A stretch of DNA of 64,000 nucleotides from Halobellus ruber (GTDB lineage: Archaea; Halobacteriota; Halobacteria; Halobacteriales; Haloferacaceae), in the NCBI RefSeq assembly GCF_014212355.1, contig NZ_JACKXD010000003.1:1-64000 (forward strand), written 5' to 3'. Numbering within the stretch: position 1 is the first letter of the stretch; each line of letters begins with the position of its first letter. The notes under the pieces are model-generated. The model was not told where the DNA came from. It ran no database searches and saw only the letters and a list, made by a program, of their open reading frames with translations. Below, in pieces: positions 1 to 7,651 of this stretch. The position numbers and the translations under genes were made by a program.

Positions 1-139
1 GGGAAATAGAACGACGAACGTCTTCGTTTGCAACGAGTTTCAGTCATATCGACCCACCGACAGCAGAATCGTGGCTCCAAGCTCTCGCTGTCCGGCACAA
101 TTCACGCCAAATTTAACGCGACCGGCGATCGCCCTGTCC

Positions 140-613
140 TCACCGCGTGACGTCCGCGACGGTCCGGCGGCCGTCGACGTCGTCGTGGACGACCGTCACG
201 CTCGTCGGGGGGTCCGCGTAGTCGATCTCGGCCTCGTAGCCGAGGTTCACGAGGGCCTCCGTGCACGCTTCGTCGTCGTCGCGCTCCTCGACGGCGGCGA
301 CGACGACCGTCACGTCGCCGGCGTCGCGCTCGACGGACGCCAGCCGCGGCCGCGTGCAGCCGTTCTTGCCGATCACACAGCCGACGACCGAGACCGGATC
401 CGCGTCGAGAGAGACCGTCGCCCCGCCCGGATCCGAACACGACTCGCGGGGCGTAAACGTGACCGCCGAGAGGTCGGCCGGCGTCTCCGTTCCCGTGCGA
501 TCCGTAGGCTCGCCGCCGTCCGTCGCGGTCCTCGGGTCGCCGCCGCCGGCACACCCGGCAGCCGCGAGCGCGGCGGCCGCGGCGGCCCCGGAGAGAACTC
601 GCCTGCGGTGCAT
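140..613 (-). CDS. Tat-exported lipoprotein of unknown function
   Basis: A 157-residue protein. Translation most likely starts at the ATG at 613, because the twin-arginine motif HRRRVLSG begins at residue 2; an in-frame start 21 codons upstream would leave an unusual leader. The arginines are followed by an Ala-rich hydrophobic stretch and a lipobox ending in AAGC, then a Gly/Asp/Thr-rich linker. This is the usual design of a haloarchaeal lipoprotein exported folded by Tat and anchored through the Cys. The remaining ~110 residues contain several Cys (CSD, GC, NGC, AC) that could form disulfides or bind metal. No family is recognised. It points away from the tRNA-Arg gene and looks monocistronic. 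Confidence 0.75.
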   Translation of the reverse strand: MHRRRVLSGAAAAAALAAAGCAGGGDPRTATDGGEPTDRTGTETPADLSAVTFTPRESCSDPGGATVSLDADPVSVVGCVIGKNGCTRPRLASVERDAGDVTVVVAAVEERDDDEACTEALVNLGYEAEIDYADPPTSVTVVHDDVDGRRTVADVTR

Positions 614-753
614 ACGCGGTCGTAGCACGCCGGCTCCGAAAGCCATACCGGAGGCACAAACGGGTCCTTGTGTCACGGCGGGCTCCGGGGAGTCGCGAAC
701 GCTCCTCGCGGCATCGTAACCCTCATAAGCGAACCCGGAGTACTGAGAGATGA

Positions 754-826
754 GTCCTGGTAGGGTAGTGGACTATCCTCTTGGCTTGCGGAGCCAGGGA
801 CCGGAGTTCAAATCTCCGTCAGGACG
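754..826 (+). tRNA. tRNA-Arg (anticodon GCG)
   Basis: A cloverleaf can be folded by hand. The acceptor stem is GTCCTGG (754-760) with TCAGGAC (819-825). The D-arm is 763-778. The anticodon stem is TTGGC/GCCAG with the seven-base loop TTGCGGA, giving anticodon GCG (Arg, codons CGC/CGU). The T-arm is CGGAG-TTCAAAT-CTCCG (802-818). The discriminator base is G826 and no CCA is encoded. There are two bases rather than one between the D and anticodon stems, so the D-arm pairing is slightly uncertain. The 3' end is duplicated downstream. Confidence 0.9.
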
Positions 827-930
827 TTCACTTCGTTCACGACCTGACGTGCCCCCACTCACTCCGTTCGTGGGGACTCCGTCAGGACGTCCGTGCGAGA
901 CGCCACACGACGAGCGTAGCGAGGAGTCCG
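804..930 (+). repeat. Direct repeat copy 1, overlapping the 3' end of tRNA-Arg
   Basis: This 127-bp segment begins inside the T-arm of tRNA-Arg, runs through its 3' end and continues about 104 bp downstream. It recurs 183 bp later with few mismatches. Inside it, a hairpin forms between the CCTGACG at 842-848 and a later CGTCAGG around 880-887, around a CCCCAC/GTGGGG core. The duplication includes the last 23 nt of the tRNA, so it resembles a tRNA-associated att duplication or a scar of one. No integrase lies nearby. Confidence 0.8.
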
Positions 931-986
931 CGTCTCGCGGAACTTCGATCGGAGATTTGAGCAGCGAGCGACCGAAGGGAGCGAGT

Positions 987-1113
987 GAGTTCAAATCTCC
1001 GTCAGGACGTTCACTTCGTTCACGACCTGACGTGCCCCCACTCACTCCGTTCGTGGGGACTCCGTCAGGACGTTCCTGCGAGACGCTACACGACGAGCGT
1101 AGCGAGGAGTCTG
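987..1113 (+). repeat. Direct repeat copy 2, with a tRNA-Arg 3' fragment
   Basis: Second copy of the repeat. It carries the 23-nt 3' end of tRNA-Arg (987-1009) with no 5' half, so it is not a tRNA gene. Between the two copies lies about 56 bp of low-complexity GAGCG-type spacer. The 374 bases between the tRNA and the PsiE gene therefore hold these repeats and the downstream promoter, and I see no gene there. Confidence 0.8.
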
Positions 1114-1203
1114 CGACCCACTCAGGACGATGCTCGACACGGTCGTGTATTTATCCCTCCGCCGCGTCAACAGTCGATAAATGGTATCCGGAGGGACAAT
1201 TCG

Positions 1204-1710
1204 GTGAGCGACGAGACAAGCGAAACGGCGAACGGCGGACCGTCGGAACCCGTCGTGGAGAGTTCCGACCCGCGGCTCCTCGACATCGTCGACCAGATGG
1301 ACGGCGTCGTCAACATCATCGAGGTGGCCGCGGGTGCGCTGTTCGCACTGCTGTTTGCGATCGGCGTCTTCGACCTCGGGCTCCAGATCGCCGAGGCGAC
1401 GCTCAGCGGGACGATCACGGACCCCAACATCGTCATCGGGTTCATCGACGTCGGACTCCTGTTACTCATCATCGTCGAGGTCTACCAGACCGTCGTCGCG
1501 TACATCAGGGAGAACGACACCCGGCGCATCGTCCGGTTGGTGATCTACACCGGGGTGATCGCGGTGGTCCGGAAAGTGATCATCTTCCGCACCAGCGAGT
1601 ACAGCACCACCCAGGACGCCCTGATCGTGGCGATCGCCTACGGGATCCTGGCGCTCGGGCTCGTGGCGTTGCTGTACGTCGACCGGCGGACGTCGAAGGT
1701 GACGCGGTGA
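1204..1710 (+). CDS. PsiE-like four-helix membrane protein
   Basis: A 168-residue protein started at GTG 1204. The Shine-Dalgarno-like GGAGGG at 1190-1195 and the polar N-terminus support this start over upstream ATGs that read through repeat DNA. An acidic head of ~45 residues is followed by four hydrophobic segments at about 40-60, 75-95, 105-125 and 140-160. The stretch with RRIVRLVIYTGVIAVVRK matches the layout of the phosphate-starvation-inducible PsiE family, whose function is poorly understood. A TATA-like GTATTTAT lies at about 1147-1154. It could instead be a generic small membrane protein, but the family match is fairly good. Confidence 0.75.
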   Translation: MSDETSETANGGPSEPVVESSDPRLLDIVDQMDGVVNIIEVAAGALFALLFAIGVFDLGLQIAEATLSGTITDPNIVIGFIDVGLLLLIIVEVYQTVVAYIRENDTRRIVRLVIYTGVIAVVRKVIIFRTSEYSTTQDALIVAIAYGILALGLVALLYVDRRTSKVTR

Positions 1711-1731
1711 GCGGCCGGCGGCGAGCGGGGG

Positions 1732-1959
1732 CTACTCCTCGTCGTACCGTGACGGCGCGTCGTCGTCCTCGTCGTCGGCCTGGCGAGTGGCGGAAGTAGC
1801 TGCGGGGTGCGGCCCGCGCGGCTCGGAGTCGTCGTCGCCCTCGGCGGTCGCCGCGTCGGTCCAGGTCTCGTGACACGACTGGCAGTAGTTCCCCTGGTAC
1901 CCGTTCGGGCGGACGAACTCGGTGCCGCACTCGAGGCAGGTGACGCGCGTGCGGGTCAT
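1732..1959 (-). CDS. Small CxxC zinc-finger protein
   Basis: A 75-residue protein. The N-terminal half carries two CxxC pairs (CLEC at residues 9-12 and CQSC near residues 26-29), expected to bind one zinc ion. The C-terminal half is a disordered Asp/Glu-rich tail typical of haloarchaea. Such zinc microproteins are common in this class and are often regulators, but none of the known named ones is recognised here. It converges on the PsiE-like gene with a 21-bp gap. Confidence 0.75.
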   Translation of the reverse strand: MTRTRVTCLECGTEFVRPNGYQGNYCQSCHETWTDAATAEGDDDSEPRGPHPAATSATRQADDEDDDAPSRYDEE

Positions 1960-2093
1960 CGGCTCCGGACCGGACGTGCGGGGTGGTCGGTCATAGTCAG
2001 TGCACCTGCAGATAGGAGCCCCAGCCGGATAAGTCCGTCACCGCGTGGCACGATGCCGTCGCGTATTTACCCGCACGCCGTCGATGTTGATGC

Positions 2094-2756
2094 GTGGAGG
2101 ACGCGCTCCGGGTCGGGGTCGCAATGTTCAACGCGGGCGATCACCGGGCCGCACACGAAGCCTGGGAGGACGTGTGGCTGTCGCTCGATGAAGGATCGCC
2201 CGACGAGCGCCTGCTCCACGGCCTGATCCAGTACGCCGCCGTCGTCTACCACGCCCGCCGACGGAACTGGCGCGGCGCGGGGCGGCTGGCCGGCAGCGCC
2301 GCGGGCTACCTGGCCGACCTCGACGCCGACGCGCGAGGGGTCAACGTCGGCGACGTCCGGACCCGACTCCGGCGACTGGCCGAGGATCCCGAGTTCGCCG
2401 AACGGCGCCGCCCGCTCCCGCTCCGCGTCGACGGCGTCGCCCTCGATCCGACCGACCTCGCGTTCGAGCACGTCGCAACGGCGGCGACGCTGCTTGCCGC
2501 CGAGTACGGGGCCTTCGAGGAGTCGATCGTCGCCGACGCGGTGCGGTACGCCCGGGCGGAACTGGACGACGACCGCCCCCCGAGCGAGGGGGAGGGTCGG
2601 TCGCGGCGGCCGCAACGCCGCGACCCGGGGTTCGTCGGGATGCTCTTCGACTTCGCGGCCGACCGCGATCGGCGGTCGCTGGTCTACGACCGGCTCCGGG
2701 CCCACGTCGAGCGGCGGCGAGGGGCCGAGCGGGACGCGTCGGGGCTCTTCGAGTAG
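2094..2756 (+). CDS. DUF309 family protein
   Basis: A 220-residue protein started at GTG 2094; a TATA-like GTATTTAC ends about 26 nt upstream, which fits a leaderless message. The N-terminal ~70 residues match DUF309, an all-helical domain, with the hallmark FNAGDHRAAHEAWEDVW, which keeps the paired H...AHE..E..W residues. The rest is Arg-rich and helical without a recognised domain. DUF309 proteins have no established activity. It is not clearly in an operon. Confidence 0.8.
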   Translation: MEDALRVGVAMFNAGDHRAAHEAWEDVWLSLDEGSPDERLLHGLIQYAAVVYHARRRNWRGAGRLAGSAAGYLADLDADARGVNVGDVRTRLRRLAEDPEFAERRRPLPLRVDGVALDPTDLAFEHVATAATLLAAEYGAFEESIVADAVRYARAELDDDRPPSEGEGRSRRPQRRDPGFVGMLFDFAADRDRRSLVYDRLRAHVERRRGAERDASGLFE

Positions 2757-2769
2757 CGGTCGACGCGCG

Positions 2770-2877
2770 TCAGTCGTCGTCCGAGCCGGTCAAAAGCGGG
2801 TACAGCTCCACGAGGGCGACGAGGCTGATTACGATGCCGGCCACCATCACGACCGTGTCGGGATCCGAGCGGTCCAT
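2770..2877 (-). CDS. Single-span membrane microprotein
   Basis: A 35-residue frame: a short acidic N-terminus (MDRSDPDTV), one hydrophobic segment (residues 9-29, rich in V, I, L, A), then GSDDD at the C-terminus. The stop lies 14 bp past the stop of the convergent DUF309 gene. The compact design, codon usage and clean membrane segment suggest a real small gene, but I know no homologue and it may not be expressed. Confidence 0.5.
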   Translation of the reverse strand: MDRSDPDTVVMVAGIVISLVALVELYPLLTGSDDD

Positions 2878-3008
2878 ACAGGGTGTTGTCACACAGTACC
2901 AAATGGGTTACCGTCGGGGCGGGGCCGACGACCGCGTTCGGACCCCGGTCCGCCCACAGGAGGACCGACCCCTGCTGACATATGCCCGGGGACCCTACAG
3001 CAGGTCGA

Positions 3009-3131
3009 ATGCTAGCCGACACCACCGATCGACTCGACGACGGGGAGCTCCGGTTCGCCGCGCTGATGCTCGTCCTCTCGGTTGTCATCTTCGTAGCGAT
3101 CCTCCGGGAGGCACGGACTGACGCCGACTGA
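3009..3131 (+). CDS. Single-span membrane microprotein
   Basis: A 40-residue frame starting at ATG 3009. It has a polar head (MLADTTDRLDDGELR), one hydrophobic helix at about residues 16-32 (FAALMLVLSVVIFVAIL) and a charged tail. It lies between the divergently transcribed microprotein at 2770-2877 and the membrane protein at 3268. Function unknown. The frame is shorter than the usual gene-calling limit and could be missed by automatic annotation. Confidence 0.5.
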   Translation: MLADTTDRLDDGELRFAALMLVLSVVIFVAILREARTDAD

Positions 3132-3267
3132 CCCTGCGGACCCGGGCCGGAGCCGCCGCGGTCCGGTCCGGGGTGGCGGCCGAACGGGTTCGGGACCGGC
3201 GGGCCGCCGCCGCGCGTTCGAACACGTGGCTTATTACCGCCGCGGAATATGCTACGGTAGAGGCACG

Positions 3268-3471
3268 ATGACTACAGACACCAACACAGACCTCGGCCCC
3301 GCAGCGCTCGCGTCGATCGGGTCCGTCGCGCTCGCACTGTACTTCTACTACGTCCGTGGCGACAAGGAACGCGGACAGTTCGTCGGCCTGTGGCCGGCGA
3401 CCATCCTCGCGTTCGCCGCGTACCTCCAACTCGACGAGATCAGGCAACTGGTCGAGTCCGACGCCGAATAG
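3268..3471 (+). CDS. Small two-span membrane protein
   Basis: A 67-residue protein. I chose ATG 3268 (MTTDTNTDLG) because upstream in-frame codons give a basic, non-haloarchaeal leader. Two hydrophobic segments (about residues 10-28 and 39-54) flank a charged loop containing YVRGDKERGQF. The well-conserved look of this loop suggests a conserved haloarchaeal family, but I cannot assign a function. It converges with the azf gene. Confidence 0.6.
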   Translation: MTTDTNTDLGPAALASIGSVALALYFYYVRGDKERGQFVGLWPATILAFAAYLQLDEIRQLVESDAE

Positions 3472-3562
3472 CCGCCCGGCCCCGGCCTCGCTTCCGTCCG
3501 GGAACGGGCCACGCCCGTAGGCAGGTGTGAGGGCGGCCGCCGTATGATCCCGGAGGCCGCCG

Positions 3563-4342
3563 TCACCCGGTCCGCTGGTCGCCGTTCCACTCCGCGGAGT
3601 TGTCTTGGGGGTCGTAGCCGAGCACGTCGCGGGCGCGGTCGATGGAGTAGTACTTCCGATCGTTGTCGGAGATGCCGTAGACGGTCTCGCAACCGTAGTC
3701 CGCGAGCAAGCACCGCTCGAAGAGGTGCGCGCAGTCGCGGTACGACAGCCACATCGCCTGCCCGCGCTCGTAGTCGACCGGCGGGTGGTCCTCGGTGAGG
3801 TTGCCGATCCGGACGTTGACCACCGAGATGTCGTGGTGGTCGTGGTAGTACCGGCCGATCGTCTCGCCGGCGGCCTTGCTCACGCCGTAGAGGTTGCTCG
3901 GGCGCGGGAGTTCGGTGCCGTCGAGCCGGTAATCGTCGTCGGGACGGTAGAGGTCCGGCTTCCGGGTGTCGGTCTCGTAGGCGCCGACCGCGTGGTTCGA
4001 GGAGGCGAAGGCGAACTTCCCGACGCCGGTCTCGACGGCGGCCGCGAACATCGTGCGTGTCCCGTCGATGTTGTTCCGGAGGACGGAGTCCCACGGTGCC
4101 TCGGGGCGTGGGTCGCCCGCGAGGTGGATCACCGCGCCGCAGCCGTCCATCGCCGCCCGGACCGCGCCGGTGTCGGTGATGTCGGCGTTGAATACGTCGG
4201 AATCGGCGACGCCGTCGGGGCGTTTCCGGTCCGGGAGCGGCTCCCGGTCGAGCAGCCGCCACTCGAAGTCGGGGCCCAGGTACCGGAGGATGGCCTGCCC
4301 GACGCGTCCGCCCGCCCCCGTCAGGAGCACCGGGTCGTCCAT
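3563..4342 (-). CDS. azf: NAD-dependent glucose-6-phosphate dehydrogenase (Azf type, extended SDR)
   Basis: A 259-residue extended short-chain dehydrogenase. It starts at ATG 4342 directly before the Rossmann motif LLTGAGGRVGQ (residues 6-16). The Tyr-Lys pair lies in YGVSKAAGE near residue 147. The overall sequence, including HLAGDPRPEAPWDSVL, FASSNHAVGAYETD, and ISDNDRKYYSIDRARDVLGY, closely follows from memory the Haloferax volcanii Azf enzyme. That enzyme oxidises glucose-6-phosphate with NAD+ in the haloarchaeal oxidative pentose phosphate route and is unrelated to bacterial Zwf. A uronate dehydrogenase-like activity is the main alternative, because the two families share the fold. Confidence 0.85.
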   Translation of the reverse strand: MDDPVLLTGAGGRVGQAILRYLGPDFEWRLLDREPLPDRKRPDGVADSDVFNADITDTGAVRAAMDGCGAVIHLAGDPRPEAPWDSVLRNNIDGTRTMFAAAVETGVGKFAFASSNHAVGAYETDTRKPDLYRPDDDYRLDGTELPRPSNLYGVSKAAGETIGRYYHDHHDISVVNVRIGNLTEDHPPVDYERGQAMWLSYRDCAHLFERCLLADYGCETVYGISDNDRKYYSIDRARDVLGYDPQDNSAEWNGDQRTG

Positions 4343-4442
4343 TCGAGATAGCCTCGGGCGAGCGGAGGCAAGAAACGACCGGTTTGTCCCGGCGGCCGTC
4401 CGGCGACGGTAGCCCTTTGGGTACCCGGGGCGAAGCCGGGGT

Positions 4443-4787
4443 ATGCCGACCGACGCCGAGCGCGCGTGCTTCGAGGCGGGGATCAAGTTCGGGTCGCTGT
4501 ACCACCAGTTTGCGGGCACGCCGGTGAGCCCCGACAGCGCCGAGAGCCTCGGCCGGGCGATGGAGGAGGCAATCGAGAACCAGCCCCACTGCGTCGACGT
4601 CGACGTCGACGTCCGGACCGACCGCATCGCCGCGGAGTTGGAGTCCCAGTCGGCGGCGTACACCGAACTCACCGGGCGGTTCATCGGCGTGAGAATGCTG
4701 ATCGAGTACGCGGGCGTAACCGTCCGGACGCGGATGGAGATGGAGGGCGATTACCCGATGATGAAACTCGTCGGCGTCGAGGCGTGA
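4443..4787 (+). CDS. mptD: MptD-type dihydroneopterin aldolase family protein
   Basis: A 114-residue protein, close to the length of archaeal MptD (~117). It shows the conserved head FEAGIKFGSLYHQF (Glu11 and His21 are the expected catalytic residues) and the C-terminal MEMEGDYPMMKL. MptD cleaves 7,8-dihydroneopterin to 6-hydroxymethyl-dihydropterin and glycolaldehyde in archaeal pterin/folate synthesis, and is not homologous in detail to bacterial FolB. It is divergent from azf and followed immediately by two palindromic elements. The symbol is by family; activity is inferred. Confidence 0.8.
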   Translation: MPTDAERACFEAGIKFGSLYHQFAGTPVSPDSAESLGRAMEEAIENQPHCVDVDVDVRTDRIAAELESQSAAYTELTGRFIGVRMLIEYAGVTVRTRMEMEGDYPMMKLVGVEA

Positions 4788-4871
4788 TATAGTATCGTTT
4801 GCAAGTCTTCGCTCACCCGATCGCACGACGGCGTGCGATCGGATGTGCAACCAGTTGCAAACGCTACTATA
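4788..4871. repeat. 84-bp near-palindrome (hairpin element 1)
   Basis: The outer arms TATAGTATCGTTTGCAA (4788-4804) and TTGCAAACGCTACTATA (4855-4871) pair at 16 of 17 positions. An inner pair, CGATCGCAC (4818-4826) and GTGCGATCG (4833-4841), is perfect. The element begins right after the mptD stop codon. Its inner motif and size are shared with the palindrome at 9400-9481. Confidence 0.85.
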
Positions 4872-4936
4872 ATGATTACTCTCGTCTCTTACCGCCGGCA
4901 CCGTCAACGGCGGTAAACGGTGAGAGTAATCATTAT
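4869..4936. repeat. 68-bp palindrome abutting hairpin element 1
   Basis: Perfect 15-bp arms ATAATGATTACTCTC (4869-4883) and GAGAGTAATCATTAT (4922-4936) enclose a second pair, TACCGCCG and CGGCGGTA. It overlaps the 84-bp palindrome by three bases. Together they make two back-to-back hairpins between mptD and the DUF5790 gene. The low GC of the arms contrasts with the coding surroundings. Confidence 0.85.
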
Positions 4937-4990
4937 CACGCGGTCGAGCGGTGCCCGGAGCGGCCGGGTTTCACTTTCACTTTCGGGCGT

Positions 4991-5000
4991 GTTTTTAATC
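4991..5000 (+). promoter_or_regulatory. TATA-like box for the DUF5790 gene
   Basis: GTTTTTAATC is centred about 27 nt before the ATG at 5023, the spacing expected for an archaeal TATA box feeding a leaderless transcript. Confidence 0.55.
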
Positions 5001-5022
5001 CCGTCGGCGTCGAACGCGGGAT

Positions 5023-5463
5023 ATGAGCAACCAGAGCACGCTCGCTGACGACGACCTGTTCGGCGAGGCGGCCGCGGAGATGCGCGAGGAGGTCGAGGGA
5101 CACCTCGACGACGCCCGCGCGGCGCTGCCCGACGCCGACGCGGTGTGGGACGTGGAGGCCGACAACGTCCTCGGCGTCCTCAACACCCTCCGCTCGGCGC
5201 TTGACGTCGGCGACGCCGCCGAGCACCTTCGACAGGCCAAAAAGACGTTCATCGTCGGCCAGCGCGCCGACGCCTTCGACGACCCCGAGGACCTGAAGGC
5301 CGAGATCGAGGAGCTCGAAGGGCTCGTGACGTCGATCGAGGACGCCGAAGACCTCGCGGGCGACCTGACGGGGACGGTCCCCGAGATCCGGAGCCTGCTT
5401 CAGGAGGCGGCCAACGCCGCCGACGGCGGGGCCGCGGAGGCCGACGGCGACGCCGAGGCGTGA
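5023..5463 (+). CDS. DUF5790 family acidic protein
   Basis: A 146-residue, strongly acidic, helical protein. Features such as LFGEAAAEMREEVEGHLDDARAALPDADAVW and the later AEHLRQAKKTFIVGQRADAF correspond to the haloarchaeal DUF5790 family as I remember it. It has no membrane segment, no Cys motif and a low-complexity Ala/Asp/Glu tail from about residue 128. Its function is unknown; the helical repeats suggest a protein-protein interaction role. It has its own promoter just downstream of the hairpin pair. Confidence 0.7.
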   Translation: MSNQSTLADDDLFGEAAAEMREEVEGHLDDARAALPDADAVWDVEADNVLGVLNTLRSALDVGDAAEHLRQAKKTFIVGQRADAFDDPEDLKAEIEELEGLVTSIEDAEDLAGDLTGTVPEIRSLLQEAANAADGGAAEADGDAEA

Positions 5464-5566
5464 CGCGGGCGGTGTGCCGGGTCGCCGGCGGTCGCCTCCA
5501 CGGATCGGCGGCGACCGAGAGCCGACGACCCCGATCGGCCGACACAGCCGCCGGACCGCGCACCGA

Positions 5567-5577
5567 TTTTTAAATAC
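5567..5577 (+). promoter_or_regulatory. TATA-like box for the HhH protein
   Basis: TTTTTAAATA lies about 28 nt before ATG 5601, again fitting leaderless initiation. Confidence 0.55.
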
Positions 5578-5600
5578 TCGACGGTCATAGTACCGCCAGG

Positions 5601-6167
5601 ATGAGTATCATCGATACGATTATGTCGGCGTTACGCTCGCTCACCGGCGGGGGGACGGACGAGTCGACAACTACGTCCGGGTCGACCGGATCGCGCTCGG
5701 ACGGGCAGGTCTCCGTCGAACACGAGCCCGACTCCGAGCCGGCGAGCCCCGACGCCTCGACCGAGGCCGCGGTCAAGGGCGGCGACGCGGATGCCGGGGT
5801 GGCGGACGACGCGGCGGCCGCCGGGACCGACGCGACGGCGTCGACCGGGACGCTGGTCGACGAGGACGCCGGCAAGGAGCCCGCGGAGGCCGTCGCGGAG
5901 GCCGGCAGCGGCGACGGGGACGCCGACGAGGGCGACGCGGCCGCCGAGGGCGACGACGGGACCGAAGCCGACGACGCGGGGGCCGCCACGGAGTCGGTCG
6001 AGACGATCACGGGGATCGGCCCGGCGTACGCCGGCCGGCTGGAGGGCATCGGCATCGAGACCGTCGGCGAACTCGCCGCGGCCGACGCCGCCGAGGTAGC
6101 CGAGGGGATCGACGTCTCCGAGACGCGGGTGAGCGACTGGATCGAGCGGGCGAACGACGCGTCGTAG
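5601..6167 (+). CDS. Helix-hairpin-helix protein with acidic linker
   Basis: A 188-residue protein in three parts: a short amphipathic N-terminus (MSIIDTIMSALRSL), a ~110-residue disordered linker of Asp, Glu, Ala and Gly, and a C-terminal domain (about 130-185). The C-terminal part contains ITGIGPAYAGRLEGIGI and VGELAAADAAEVAEG, the signature of a helix-hairpin-helix module that contacts DNA backbone or mediates protein contacts. No catalytic domain is present. Similar HhH tails occur on topoisomerases and ribosomal-type proteins; the TopA in this window has a comparable C-terminal motif. Role unknown. Confidence 0.8.
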   Translation: MSIIDTIMSALRSLTGGGTDESTTTSGSTGSRSDGQVSVEHEPDSEPASPDASTEAAVKGGDADAGVADDAAAAGTDATASTGTLVDEDAGKEPAEAVAEAGSGDGDADEGDAAAEGDDGTEADDAGAATESVETITGIGPAYAGRLEGIGIETVGELAAADAAEVAEGIDVSETRVSDWIERANDAS

Positions 6168-6206
6168 CCGTGACGTCGGCCGCGTGGGTACCTGGAATCG
6201 GACCGG

Positions 6207-7175
6207 ATGCGGATGGCTGACGACGAACTGTACTACCACGTCGACGGCGATTTGGTCCCTGCAGCGGAGGCGTCCGTGAGCGTCCGCGACCGCGGCTTTC
6301 TGTACGGCGATGCGGTCTTCGAGACGGTGCGGGTCTACGGCGGCGAACTCTTCCGGTGGGCCGACCACGCCGAGCGACTCGCGGACTCGGCGGCGGCGAT
6401 CTCGCTCGATCACGGCCTCTCGCCGACGGAACTCGGGGCACGGGTCACGGAGACGCTGGAGGCGAACGACCTCGCCGACGCCGCGGTCAGGCTCTCGATC
6501 ACCCGCGGGGTCGGGTCGGGAGGGCTCACGCCCGACCCCGAGGTGGATCCGACTGTCGTGATCCAGGTCGAGCCGCTGCCGCGCGGCGGCGTGAACGCCG
6601 AGCCGGTTCGGGAGGGGCCGGCGACGCTGCAGACGGTGAAGACCCGGCGCGTCCCCGACGCCGCGATCCCCGCGGCGGCGAAGACCCACAACTACGTGAA
6701 CGGCGTCTTGGCCCGGCTCGAACTCCGCGTCTCCGACGCCGACGAGGCCGTGATGCTCGACGGCGACGGCCACCTCGCGGAGGGCGCAACGAGCAACGTC
6801 TTCTTCGTCGACGGCGACGCCCTCCGCACACCGAGTCTCGACGGCCCGGTCCTGCCGGGGATCACGCGCGCCGAGGTCCTCGACATCGCCGACGCGGAGG
6901 GGATCCCCGTGACCGAGGGGTCGTTCACGCCCGACGACCTCAGGAACGCCGCGGAGGCGTTCCTCACGGGCACGACCCGCGAGATCCGCCCCGTCGGGAC
7001 GGTCGACGGGATCGAGGTCGGGGGCGGCCCGGTTACGACGCTCCTCCAACGTCTCTACGACGCCCGCGTCGAACGCGAGTGCTACGGCGGTCAGCGGCTG
7101 TCGGACGGCCGGAGCGACGATCCCGAGCAGTCCGGCGGCGGGGACGGCGTCGATGGGACGCAAACGGACGCCTGA
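6207..7175 (+). CDS. pabC: Aminodeoxychorismate lyase (class IV PLP aminotransferase fold)
   Basis: A 322-residue fold-type IV PLP enzyme. The N-terminal motif VRDRGFLYGDAVFETVR and the PLP lysine region AAAKTHNYVNG (Lys about 159) are clear, and GATSNVFFV plus FLTGTTREI complete the cofactor cup. PabC releases pyruvate from aminodeoxychorismate to give p-aminobenzoate for folate or methanopterin-type cofactors. The partner genes pabA/pabB, often adjacent in haloarchaea, are not next to it. A branched-chain or D-amino-acid aminotransferase is the alternative. Two starts (6207 or 6213) are equally possible. The last ~30 residues are an unconserved acidic tail. Confidence 0.75.
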   Translation: MRMADDELYYHVDGDLVPAAEASVSVRDRGFLYGDAVFETVRVYGGELFRWADHAERLADSAAAISLDHGLSPTELGARVTETLEANDLADAAVRLSITRGVGSGGLTPDPEVDPTVVIQVEPLPRGGVNAEPVREGPATLQTVKTRRVPDAAIPAAAKTHNYVNGVLARLELRVSDADEAVMLDGDGHLAEGATSNVFFVDGDALRTPSLDGPVLPGITRAEVLDIADAEGIPVTEGSFTPDDLRNAAEAFLTGTTREIRPVGTVDGIEVGGGPVTTLLQRLYDARVERECYGGQRLSDGRSDDPEQSGGGDGVDGTQTDA

Positions 7176-7223
7176 ACGACCCCGAACCGTCACGTTTGAG
7201 CGCGTCGGGGCCTGAACGTCCAT

Positions 7224-7634
7224 ATGGACGAGGACTGTCGCATCGTCGATGCCGACGAGGTCACCACCGACGACACAGTCGTTTTCACCGCGAAATCGGG
7301 GTTCGAGACGACCGAGGGGCTGCTCGCCAGACTCGACGACGGCACGATCGTCGCGTACACCAACTACTGCCCCCACTGGCGGGACGTCAGACTCGACAAG
7401 GGGTCGGGCGCGAACGTCCGGAACGGGGACCTCGTCTGCGGGAAACACGGCGCGACCTTCGCGAAGGCCACCGGCGACTGCGACTACGGACCGTGTGAGG
7501 GCGCGGTGCTCGACACCTTCGAGGTGACTGTCGCCGGCGGGGACGTGTACCTGACCGACGAGGCGTGGGATCAGGCAGAACCGGGGCTCTCCGAGGAGCG
7601 GGACCTCTCGTCGGGCAGCCGGATCGACTTCTGA
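7224..7634 (+). CDS. Rieske-type [2Fe-2S] protein
   Basis: A 136-residue soluble protein with the two Rieske ligand boxes C49-P-H51 and C72-G-K-H75, spaced as in ferredoxin-type Rieske proteins. No signal peptide or membrane anchor is seen, so it is cytoplasmic and probably a small electron carrier or a domain partner of an oxygenase. It begins 48 bp after pabC. A second, different Rieske protein lies at 61418-61801. Confidence 0.85.
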   Translation: MDEDCRIVDADEVTTDDTVVFTAKSGFETTEGLLARLDDGTIVAYTNYCPHWRDVRLDKGSGANVRNGDLVCGKHGATFAKATGDCDYGPCEGAVLDTFEVTVAGGDVYLTDEAWDQAEPGLSEERDLSSGSRIDF

Positions 7635-7651
7635 GTCGGGTCGTGCAGCGG

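Noticed and set aside
987-1009. A second tRNA-Arg gene
   Set aside because: Only the last 23 nt are present; no D-arm or anticodon arm upstream.
5631-7448. 600-codon frame antisense to the HhH protein and pabC
   Set aside because: Overlaps three strongly supported genes and lacks recognisable domains.
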